From: Eubacteriales bacterium
Lineage (GTDB): Bacteria; Bacillota; Clostridia; Peptostreptococcales; Anaerovoracaceae
DNA length: 10,415 nt
NCBI GenBank assembly: GCA_028691625.1
Contig: JAQUYZ010000028.1
Coordinates: 1-10,415 of the forward strand
Reading direction: 5' to 3'
A program made the position numbers and the translations under genes. Each line of letters begins with the position of its first letter. The stretch's first letter is position 1. The notes under the pieces were generated by a model. That model did no database searches. It was not told where the DNA came from and saw only the letters and a list, made by a program, of their open reading frames with translations. Shown in pieces: positions 5,258 through 10,415 of this stretch.

Positions 5258-5935
5258 TTATCTTATATAATCGCTCGGATCTATCGCAACTCCATCCTTT
5301 AGTACTTCAAAATGTAAATGCGGAGCTTCTAAGCTTTCAAACAAGGCTGAGCTTCCAACCCCGCTGATGGTCTGCCCCTTTTTCACCACGTCGCCCTCTT
5401 CAACCATCTTCGTTGTGCTTAAATTTGAATACTTTGTCACGATACCATCTCCATGTGATATTTCAATGGTAAATCCATATTTGTCATCGTTATAAACCTT
5501 TGTAACGGTTCCATCTCCGGCTGCCAGAACCTGCGTGTCAGCAGGCGCCTGGATATCAATTCCGGTATGAACAACATACTGATCCAAGGTTGGAGAATAA
5601 ATCGGTACCTCAACAGAAAACTGCTTTGAGATCTGTCCCTCCAGTGGTACCTTAAAGGAAGTTGTGCTTTTCCTGTCATCTTTCACCTGATCATCCGCAG
5701 CATCAGGCTTTGAAGTCGTACTGTCAACAGTAGGAATCGGATTAACGACATTTTGTTCAAAATCTTCTTTTTGCTGATCCTCCTTTTGCGCAATATTAAT
5801 GTTGTCGTCACTGTCCAGGTCAAGCTGGCTGAAATTTGACCTCATTGTAAAAATCGAAGCAATCGCTACCACGCAGAAACATAATACAAGTGCAACCGCT
5901 ACACGGTCATTTGGCTTTTTATTATTCAATCGCAT
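5258..5935 (-). CDS. spoIIQ: SpoIIQ-like membrane-anchored M23 (LytM) peptidase
   Basis: This 225-residue protein has a short basic N-terminus, one membrane segment (about residues 11-30), an acidic low-complexity linker (38-90) and a C-terminal M23/LytM domain (94-225). The zinc motif is complete: H123 and D127 in HTGID, and H206/H208 in HLHFE; H161 fits the remaining active-site histidine. Clostridial SpoIIQ proteins keep these residues, whereas the B. subtilis protein does not. The stretch YSPTLDQY...GIDI and VYNDDKYGFTIEI...YSNL closely resembles clostridial SpoIIQ as I recall it. In sporulation SpoIIQ sits in the forespore membrane and pairs with SpoIIIAH across the intermembrane space. 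The ATG at 5933-5935 follows GGAGG (5944-5948). The usual neighbours spoIID and spoIIID are not in view, so another M23 envelope peptidase remains possible. Confidence 0.8.
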   Translation of the reverse strand: MRLNNKKPNDRVAVALVLCFCVVAIASIFTMRSNFSQLDLDSDDNINIAQKEDQQKEDFEQNVVNPIPTVDSTTSKPDAADDQVKDDRKSTTSFKVPLEGQISKQFSVEVPIYSPTLDQYVVHTGIDIQAPADTQVLAAGDGTVTKVYNDDKYGFTIEISHGDGIVTKYSNLSTTKMVEEGDVVKKGQTISGVGSSALFESLEAPHLHFEVLKDGVAIDPSDYIR

Positions 5936-5953
5936 ATAAAACACCTCCAACAA

Positions 5954-5983
5954 TATTATTTCCTACTTTCCAAGAATTCATAC
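5954..5983 (-). promoter_or_regulatory. Sigma-F/sigma-G-like promoter of the SpoIIQ-like gene
   Basis: On the minus strand GTATG (5979-5983) is followed after exactly 15 bases by GGAAATAATA (5954-5963). This fits the forespore sigma-F consensus (GYWTA, 15 bases, GGNNANAHTR) with one deviation in the -35, and no sigma-A promoter is evident nearby. A start about seven bases downstream would fall at the ribosome binding site, giving an unusually short leader, which is a caution. Confidence 0.45.
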
Positions 5984-6051
5984 CGTCAGAGGTTTTTGAA
6001 ATGATTATTTTTCGTGATAAAATTTTGAAAATAATGGATATTTATGGGAAA

Positions 6052-6747
6052 TCAGAAGAATAAAACAAAGACCGGAGACAAAATCGCGGTAAGCGTTCCT
6101 GCAATTGCCATGGCAAGACTGCTCATGGAGCCCTCTATTTCACCTTCTTTAAAAGCTCTGGCCGTTCCGACCGCATGGCTCATGCTGCCCAGAGCGATCC
6201 CTCTTGCCACTTCATGCTTTATCCGGATCAGCTTAAGAACCTCTGGTCCAAGAACGCCGCCGAAGATTCCGGTTGCTACGACAAGAGATACTGTTAAGGA
6301 AGGAATCCCTCCGATAATGCCCGCAACTTCGATTGCAATGGGATTGGTCGCACTTTTCGGAATCATGGAAATAAGAATGCTGTCATCGGTGCCGATCAGC
6401 TTACCGATCACGACGATAGCCGCCATGGTGGCGATTGTCCCCGCCAGGATCCCCGCAAGAATCGGCAGCAAATGCTTCTTCAGCACGTTCAGATTCCTGT
6501 AGAGCGGCACAGCAAGCACTACGGCAGTCAGCGGCAGAATATAGTTCAATACCGTATTCTGTTGATAGTAAACATCATAGGGTATTTTTGCATACATTAA
6601 AAACAGTATGATCATCGTTGATGAAGTGAGGATCGGCTGCAGCACTGTCCATTGTGTCCTGTCATAAATGATTTGTCCGATCCAATAGCATCCGATGGTC
6701 ATCAGCATACCTGATATGGGATTCGCTTGAAAGAACTCATTCAGCAT
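6052..6747 (-). CDS. lrgB: LrgB/CidB/YohK family membrane protein
   Basis: This 231-residue polytopic membrane protein is the partner of LrgA. LrgAB/CidAB pairs were described as holin-antiholin-like modulators of murein hydrolase activity, and related pairs act in pyruvate uptake in Bacillus and streptococci; which applies here is open. Family signatures are SMIPKSATNPIAIEVAGIIGGIPSLT in the middle and ARGIALGSMSHAVGTARAFKEGEIEGSMSSLA near the C-terminus, the most conserved segment of LrgB. The ATG at 6745-6747 has GGTGG close upstream; a GTG nine bases earlier is possible. The start overlaps the 3' end of lrgA by 11 bases, indicating translational coupling. No strong terminator follows, only an AT-only stem near 6004-6035. 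Confidence 0.93.
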   Translation of the reverse strand: MLNEFFQANPISGMLMTIGCYWIGQIIYDRTQWTVLQPILTSSTMIILFLMYAKIPYDVYYQQNTVLNYILPLTAVVLAVPLYRNLNVLKKHLLPILAGILAGTIATMAAIVVIGKLIGTDDSILISMIPKSATNPIAIEVAGIIGGIPSLTVSLVVATGIFGGVLGPEVLKLIRIKHEVARGIALGSMSHAVGTARAFKEGEIEGSMSSLAMAIAGTLTAILSPVFVLFF

Positions 6748-7123
6748 CACTGCCACCCAGGCCTTTCTTTATTCTGTTTCTTTCGCCGAGCCGGATAAAC
6801 AGCTCCGTCACCTTCGCAGCGACAAAGAATCCAATGAGAATACTGGCCAGCAAGGGTACCACAATATGAATAAACTGCTCTCCGATCAGATCAAAATATT
6901 GCATGATTCCGACGGTGGGTGTTATAAAAAAAACTGCCAGATATTTTATGATAAAATCGCTGACTTTGTCCACATGGCAAAGCTTCACAATTCCAACGCA
7001 AATCGCGGCAAATAAAAGGGCAAATCCGATCACATTGGCGGGAATCGGAAGATGAACCGTAAGCGACAATGCATATCCCAGGAATAGTGCGGATAAAATA
7101 AGGAAAAGCTGCTTTAAAATCAT
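6737..7123 (-). CDS. lrgA: LrgA/CidA family holin-like membrane protein
   Basis: This 128-residue membrane protein has four hydrophobic segments and a basic C-terminal tail (RNRIKKG). LFLGYALSLTVHLPIPANVIGFALLF and KYLAVFFITPTVGIMQYFDLI are typical of the family (conserved PxPxxVxG and FFxPxxVGxM-type motifs). The ATG at 7121-7123 is chosen because GGGAG lies six bases upstream; an in-frame GTG further out lacks a ribosome binding site. It is the first gene of a two-gene operon with lrgB and diverges from the aminotransferase gene. Usual LytSR-type two-component regulators of this operon are not in the window. Confidence 0.92.
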   Translation of the reverse strand: MILKQLFLILSALFLGYALSLTVHLPIPANVIGFALLFAAICVGIVKLCHVDKVSDFIIKYLAVFFITPTVGIMQYFDLIGEQFIHIVVPLLASILIGFFVAAKVTELFIRLGERNRIKKGLGGSDAE

Positions 7124-7154
7124 ATCAATCTCCCAACAAATCACTAATATTGCT

Positions 7155-7184
7155 ATTTTAACATAAAAATTCTTGCCTATGTAA
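7155..7184 (-). promoter_or_regulatory. Candidate promoter of lrgAB
   Basis: On the minus strand TTACAT (7179-7184) and TAAAAT (7155-7160) are separated by 18 bases, about 32 bases before the lrgA start. The -10 lies in the 12-mer TATGTTAAAATA, which also forms the -10 region of the divergent aminotransferase gene. Confidence 0.5.
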
Positions 7185-7224
7185 CCTTTTTATATTATAA
7201 TTAGTCCATTCATTTATTTTTAAG

Positions 7225-7237
7225 GCAGCGTGGCTGC
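7225..7237. promoter_or_regulatory. Short inverted repeat in the lrgA/aminotransferase control region
   Basis: GCAGC-GTG-GCTGC is a perfect 5-bp inverted repeat near the middle of the 199-bp gap between two divergent genes. It is a possible binding site for a shared regulator; its small size makes chance a real alternative. Confidence 0.25.
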
Positions 7238-7273
7238 AAACCAGAAATGATTGAAACATACGGCAATAGATTG

Positions 7274-7285
7274 TATGTTAAAATA
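7274..7285 (+). promoter_or_regulatory. Candidate -10 region of the aminotransferase gene
   Basis: TATGTTAAAATA includes the -10-like TAAAAT (7279-7284), 38 bases before the start codon. No good -35 lies at 16-18 bases; TTGAAA at 7251-7256 is too far. The same 12-mer occurs in inverted orientation at 7154-7165 in the lrgA promoter. Confidence 0.4.
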
Positions 7286-7322
7286 CTCCCATGATGCATA
7301 AATTAAGGCAGGTGATAATAGT

Positions 7323-8573
7323 ATGTCCAATTACAAGATGGCAGAGGCCAACAACAGAGTGATACCGATTGAGGATAAGATATTCGGAATCAACCAAAAG
7401 GCAAGAGAAATGGCAGCGAGAGAAGGCGCTGACAAAGTAGTCAACGCTACCATTGGCTCCCTTCTTGATGATGACGGAAATCTGGTTATCCTGTCCTCAG
7501 TGGTAGAAGTCCTGAAAAATTTAACTCCGAATGATTATGCTGACTATGCCCCGATTGCGGGGACCCCCGATTTTATTGCAGCAATAAAAAAGGCGGCGTT
7601 TGGACGCTTTGTTCCGAAAGCATATACAGAAACAGTGGCTACCCCCGGCGGTACAGGTGCAATCAGAAATACGATTCAGAATTATTCAAAACGCGGTGAC
7701 CGGGTTTTGACCTCGGATTGGTACTGGAGCCCGTACAGCACGATCGCGCAGGATATCGAACGGTCTATCGCAACCTTCACCCTTTTTGACGAAGAAGGAA
7801 GCTTTCATATTACATCTTTTGAAAGCAAAATCAAGGAGCTTCTTTCCATTCAGGATGGTTTGGTTATCATATTAAATACGCCTGCTCACAACCCGACCGG
7901 TTACAGCTTAACCCTGGAGGATTGGAATAAAATCATAAAGGTTGTCAGAGCTGCGGCAGAAGCCGATAATAAAAAAATAACCCTGCTCGTTGATGTGGCC
8001 TATTTGGATTATGCAGGAGACGAAGAGGAACACAGAGAATTTTTCCCTCTGCTCGACAATTTCCCTGCCAATATTCTGGTCGTTGTTTCATACAGTCTTT
8101 CCAAAAGCTATACCATGTATGGCATGCGGAGCGGCGCTATGATCTGTAGGACTCCGGCTAAAGAGATCGCAGAGGAATTCAAAACCGTCTGCGGCTTCTC
8201 AAGCAGAGGAACCTGGTCCAACTGCAACAGAGCCGCCATGGCTACCCTCTCAAACATCTATGCAGACAAAGCACTTCTGGCAAAGGTAACCCACGAACGC
8301 CAGGATTATTGTAAAATGCTTGTGGAAAGAGGCCATACCTTCGCAAGGTCGGCAAAAGAAGCCGGTTTGACAACCGTTCCCTTCGAGGCTGGTTTTTTTG
8401 TAACCGTACCGTGTGAAAATGCGGATGCAGTTGGTCTTGCGCTTCAAAAACAGGGCATCTTTACTGTTCCGGTCGGAAAGGGGCTCCGCGTATCGGTGGC
8501 TTCCATTTCGGAAGAAAAATGCAGAATGCTTCCGCCAATCATCTTAAAGACGATTCATACAGTAAATTCATGA
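7323..8573 (+). CDS. Class I PLP-dependent aminotransferase (aspartate/aromatic aminotransferase-like)
   Basis: This 416-residue fold-type I aminotransferase moves an amino group between an amino acid and a 2-oxo acid in the cytoplasm. Visible landmarks are YAPIAGTPDFIAAI (75-88), TPGGTGAIRN (107-116, phosphate-binding region), TPAHNPTG (186-193, N190), LLVDVAYLDYAG (221-232, D224 and Y227), SYSLSKSYTMYGMRSGA (256-272, Schiff-base K261 and R269) and KGLRVSVASI (386-395, R389 for the substrate carboxylate). The SKSYTMYGMRSGA form resembles the AspC/TyrB branch more than the AlaT branch. AGGTG at 7310-7314 precedes the ATG. The gene is a single unit, divergent from lrgAB, with a terminator behind it. 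The amino acid substrate cannot be decided from sequence. Confidence 0.9.
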   Translation: MSNYKMAEANNRVIPIEDKIFGINQKAREMAAREGADKVVNATIGSLLDDDGNLVILSSVVEVLKNLTPNDYADYAPIAGTPDFIAAIKKAAFGRFVPKAYTETVATPGGTGAIRNTIQNYSKRGDRVLTSDWYWSPYSTIAQDIERSIATFTLFDEEGSFHITSFESKIKELLSIQDGLVIILNTPAHNPTGYSLTLEDWNKIIKVVRAAAEADNKKITLLVDVAYLDYAGDEEEHREFFPLLDNFPANILVVVSYSLSKSYTMYGMRSGAMICRTPAKEIAEEFKTVCGFSSRGTWSNCNRAAMATLSNIYADKALLAKVTHERQDYCKMLVERGHTFARSAKEAGLTTVPFEAGFFVTVPCENADAVGLALQKQGIFTVPVGKGLRVSVASISEEKCRMLPPIILKTIHTVNS

Positions 8574-8578
8574 AATCC

Positions 8579-8617
8579 AATGAAACCTGCCGGGCAAAAC
8601 CGGTAGGTTTCATTCTT
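8579..8617. terminator. Terminator between the aminotransferase and the convergent 205-residue gene
   Basis: AATGAAACCTGCCGG (8579-8593) pairs with CCGGTAGGTTTCATT (8600-8614) over 15 bp with one G-T pair and a GCAAAA loop. The following T tract (CTTT) is short. On the minus strand the stop codon of the convergent gene (8610-8612) lies inside the stem. Confidence 0.82.
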
Positions 8618-9227
8618 TAGGAGTCAAAGTTGTTCTTGTTCTTAGAAGATCTCTTGCAATTAGTCCTTGTGCCATAAAGCTTCCCATTATTGTCATAAGA
8701 TCAAAAACACGATTATAGATTTGTTCTTCATGATCATAATTACCCGTGTAGAAGGCGTTAATCATATCAGATTTTAATTGTATATACTGATAAAATAAAT
8801 TTGCCCATTGTTCTTCGGTCCAAAATACATTAATGCTGTTAAGAAATTTTGAAAGCTCGTTCGCATCATGATACCATTTTTGAGTACTTTGATTTAAAAG
8901 TTCCTGATCATTAGAACCATACCCTTCCAGTGTAGTAAAAATATTTGAAATAAAGCTTGTCATGAGATTATTAAAACGATCAGCAATCGCCGGACCGTAA
9001 AATAATAATAAAGCGTTCCGAAAATCCACTGGAACTCTCGTTAAGTTTTGTGATACTGAATTATAATCCGGTGTTTTAAAAACCCAAGCAGCAATAGTGG
9101 CTCTCATCGACGTAGCGAGTTGAGTAAACAATCGTTGAAATGTACTTACAATATTTAATTGCTCATATGAGAAACAAAGTCCTTCTCTGAGAATCGGTGT
9201 TGTTATCGCCTCCTGCTTTCTATACAT
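8610..9227 (-). CDS. Helical protein of unknown function
   Basis: This 205-residue soluble protein has no signal peptide and is probably mostly alpha-helical with many aromatic residues. The segment from TRVPVDFRNALLLFYGPAIADRF through KWYHDANELSKFLNSINVFWTEEQW to a C-terminal GNYDHEEQIYNRVFDLMTIMGSFMAQGLI resembles, from memory, a family of small Bacillus and Clostridium proteins with RLLRNPxDxxxxxxPFYG and WYxNADxIAxFLxxxNPxW motifs. Members of that family have sometimes been labelled acetylglutamate kinase, but no kinase motif is visible here. The two halves look related, as in a duplicated helical bundle. AGGAAGG precedes the ATG, and the gene starts 28 bp after trmB in the same direction, so it may be co-transcribed. 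It is noticeably more AT-rich than its neighbours, which hints at a different origin. Function unknown. Confidence 0.75.
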   Translation of the reverse strand: MYRKQEAITTPILREGLCFSYEQLNIVSTFQRLFTQLATSMRATIAAWVFKTPDYNSVSQNLTRVPVDFRNALLLFYGPAIADRFNNLMTSFISNIFTTLEGYGSNDQELLNQSTQKWYHDANELSKFLNSINVFWTEEQWANLFYQYIQLKSDMINAFYTGNYDHEEQIYNRVFDLMTIMGSFMAQGLIARDLLRTRTTLTPKE

Positions 9228-9255
9228 GGCCTTCCTACCCCTTTCGTAATGTATA

Positions 9256-9915
9256 TTATGAATTAACGACGATTTCTGTTACCTGTACTTTGCAGTAATT
9301 AATCTTCTTTCCCTCCGCATGGAACTTGTCCTCGTATTCCGTGGTCACATTCTTCGCTTCCAGTCCGGTACGATGTAAATCCTCCGTGGATTCCAGAATA
9401 CTCATATCGCTGGACTCAAATTCATTGATCGCAAAGGAAAACAGATCAACGTTATCTGTCTTGAATTCAATACAGCCACCCTTTTTCAGAATCTCCCGGT
9501 AACCGGTCAGATATCTGCTGTGAGTCAATCTTCGTTTCGCATGGCGATCCTTTGGCCAGGGATCGCTGAAATTCAGATAAATCCCGGTCAGTTCCCCTGC
9601 GTCGAAATATTCCGTTACATCCTTGATATATTCTTTCACGAAGACGATGTTTTTCAGTTCTTCCCTGGCGGCTTTTTCCAGTGCTCTCAGGATGATGCTG
9701 CCCCGGCCTTCAATCGCGATATAATTCCGATCCGGATTCTGCTCCGCCAGAGACATGATGAATTTGCCCTTGCCGCAGCCAAACTCGGCATATATCCCGT
9801 TTCTGTTTTCGAAGACCTCCTGCCACTTCCCCTTCCATGCCTTGGGATCCTCAGCCAAATACTGATGATGCTCCGCAAGCCGTTCTTCTTCGTTTTTCAC
9901 TTTTCTTTGTCGCAT
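9256..9915 (-). CDS. trmB: tRNA (guanine-N7-)-methyltransferase
   Basis: TrmB forms m7G at position 46 in the variable loop of many tRNAs using S-adenosylmethionine. At 219 residues it has the usual length. The SAM-binding motif is EFGCGKGKF at 44-52, followed by AIEGRGSIILRAL at 67-79. The family hallmark is NFSDPWPKDRHAKRRLTH at 115-132, and FKTDN at 151-155 is the expected C-terminal substrate-side motif. The start MRQRK is typical of the family. The ATG at 9913-9915 lies 15 bases after the stop codon of the transpeptidase gene, and its AGGAAG site overlaps that stop codon, so the two are very likely co-transcribed. Assignment is firm. Confidence 0.96.
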   Translation of the reverse strand: MRQRKVKNEEERLAEHHQYLAEDPKAWKGKWQEVFENRNGIYAEFGCGKGKFIMSLAEQNPDRNYIAIEGRGSIILRALEKAAREELKNIVFVKEYIKDVTEYFDAGELTGIYLNFSDPWPKDRHAKRRLTHSRYLTGYREILKKGGCIEFKTDNVDLFSFAINEFESSDMSILESTEDLHRTGLEAKNVTTEYEDKFHAEGKKINYCKVQVTEIVVNS

Positions 9916-9930
9916 TGTACTTTCATCTTC

Positions 9931-10389
9931 CTATTCGTATATTTCTACTGTATCTCCGATCTCTGCACGTTCCCAGAGCCACATCACATCCTCATCCTCC
10001 ATGGCCACACAACCTGCAGTCCAGTCTCTGGAAGCGCCCATTCCGTGAATCCCTATTTTTCCTCCCAGGGTGGTTTCCCAGCAAGGTCTCTTCCCGTTCT
10101 CGATGGATGTTTTGATCCAGTCGAATTCCTCCTGGGAGATCAAACCCACCGTCAGACCTCTTTCTGCATCTTGTATGTTGGGATAGCTGATCCCTAAAAA
10201 CAAAGTAAATTTACTTTGCTTATTTTTTGTACAAATATAGTATCGCCCCTCCGGTGTTCTTCCGTCTCCGTCTCTTAATTTCTGACCTTCCGGAGAAAAA
10301 CCCAAAGAAATCCTGAAGCTGCGTCTCAGAGAATCATCCTGCCAGAATTCCAGTTTCCTATCCTTTTTAAATACTCTGATCACATTCAT
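9931..10389 (-). CDS. L,D-transpeptidase (YkuD domain), short form without a signal peptide
   Basis: This 152-residue protein is little more than a YkuD catalytic domain, which normally makes 3-3 cross-links in peptidoglycan or attaches proteins to it. GDGRTPEGRYYI at 41-52 and KIGIHGMGASRDWTAGCVAM at 111-130 give the expected H115 and the nucleophile C127. The usual Ser-His before Gly-Cys is replaced by Thr-Ala (TAGC), as in YafK/ErfK-type relatives that I recall with WTxGC. No signal peptide or membrane segment is seen, although the enzyme should act outside the membrane. The ATG at 10387-10389 has AAGGGGG five bases upstream; only 26 bases of upstream sequence are in the window, so a longer N-terminus cannot be fully excluded. 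It heads a probable operon with trmB. Confidence 0.85.
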   Translation of the reverse strand: MNVIRVFKKDRKLEFWQDDSLRRSFRISLGFSPEGQKLRDGDGRTPEGRYYICTKNKQSKFTLFLGISYPNIQDAERGLTVGLISQEEFDWIKTSIENGKRPCWETTLGGKIGIHGMGASRDWTAGCVAMEDEDVMWLWERAEIGDTVEIYE

Positions 10390-10415
10390 TTTGGCCCCCT
10401 TCAGTCGGCGGACGC

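Noticed and set aside
6004..6035. Possible terminator after lrgB (ATTATTTT/AAAATAAT stem)
   Set aside because: The 8-bp stem is made only of A-T pairs and is weak. It may help termination but cannot be called with confidence.
6044..6502. Plus-strand open frame opposite lrgB
   Set aside because: LrgB signatures on the minus strand are clear; the plus frame is a shadow of a hydrophobic protein gene.
9520..10197. Long plus-strand open frame (225 residues) at the right end
   Set aside because: It is antisense to trmB and the L,D-transpeptidase gene, both of which have clear motifs.
10201..10218. Perfect 18-bp palindrome CAAAGTAAATTTACTTTG
   Set aside because: It lies inside the coding region of the L,D-transpeptidase, where it encodes an ordinary stretch of the domain. 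No promoter is nearby, so a chance palindrome is more likely than an operator.

Overview
The window looks like a chromosomal segment of a spore-forming, anaerobic Clostridia-type Firmicute of moderate GC content. Strong AGGAGG-type ribosome binding sites, a guanidine-I (ykkC) riboswitch, a small ferredoxin, a SpoIIQ-like sporulation peptidase and a clostridial-type cupin support this. The species cannot be named from sequence alone.

Layout, left to right. Positions 1-540 (minus) hold the first third of CTP synthase (pyrG), cut by the window edge. A low-specificity threonine aldolase (870-1904, plus) diverges from it. Next comes a small cupin (2053-2388) and a monocluster ferredoxin (2495-2683), preceded by a perfect 26-bp palindrome and closed by a strong terminator. 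An AT-rich gap of about 300 bp with three DnaA-box matches separates the ferredoxin from a convergent patatin-like lipase (3039-3917, minus). A tRNA-Gly(CCC) gene (4161-4234) follows, with its terminator. Behind it are two near-identical tandem copies of a 195/196-bp structured repeat that reproduces the tRNA 3' end in direct orientation and its T arm in inverted orientation. Then come a promoter, a guanidine-I riboswitch with terminator, and the guanidinium exporter gene gdx (4869-5189), which shares a two-way terminator with a convergent SpoIIQ-like M23 peptidase (5258-5935, minus). The lrgA-lrgB operon (minus) and a class I aminotransferase (7323-8573, plus) diverge from a shared 200-bp control region. 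The right end is a minus-strand run: L,D-transpeptidase, trmB, and an AT-rich helical protein of unknown function (8610-9227).

How the parts fit: most units are independent housekeeping or stress genes rather than one pathway. The riboswitch-gdx pair is a complete guanidine-sensing and export unit. The cupin-ferredoxin pair behind a symmetrical operator looks like a small redox-responsive unit. The SpoIIQ-like gene carries a good match to a forespore (sigma-F/G) promoter, which fits its sporulation role. The most unusual element is the tandem tRNA-tail repeat at 4216-4620, which is not explained by any protein gene. No CRISPR array, insertion sequence or phage gene was seen.
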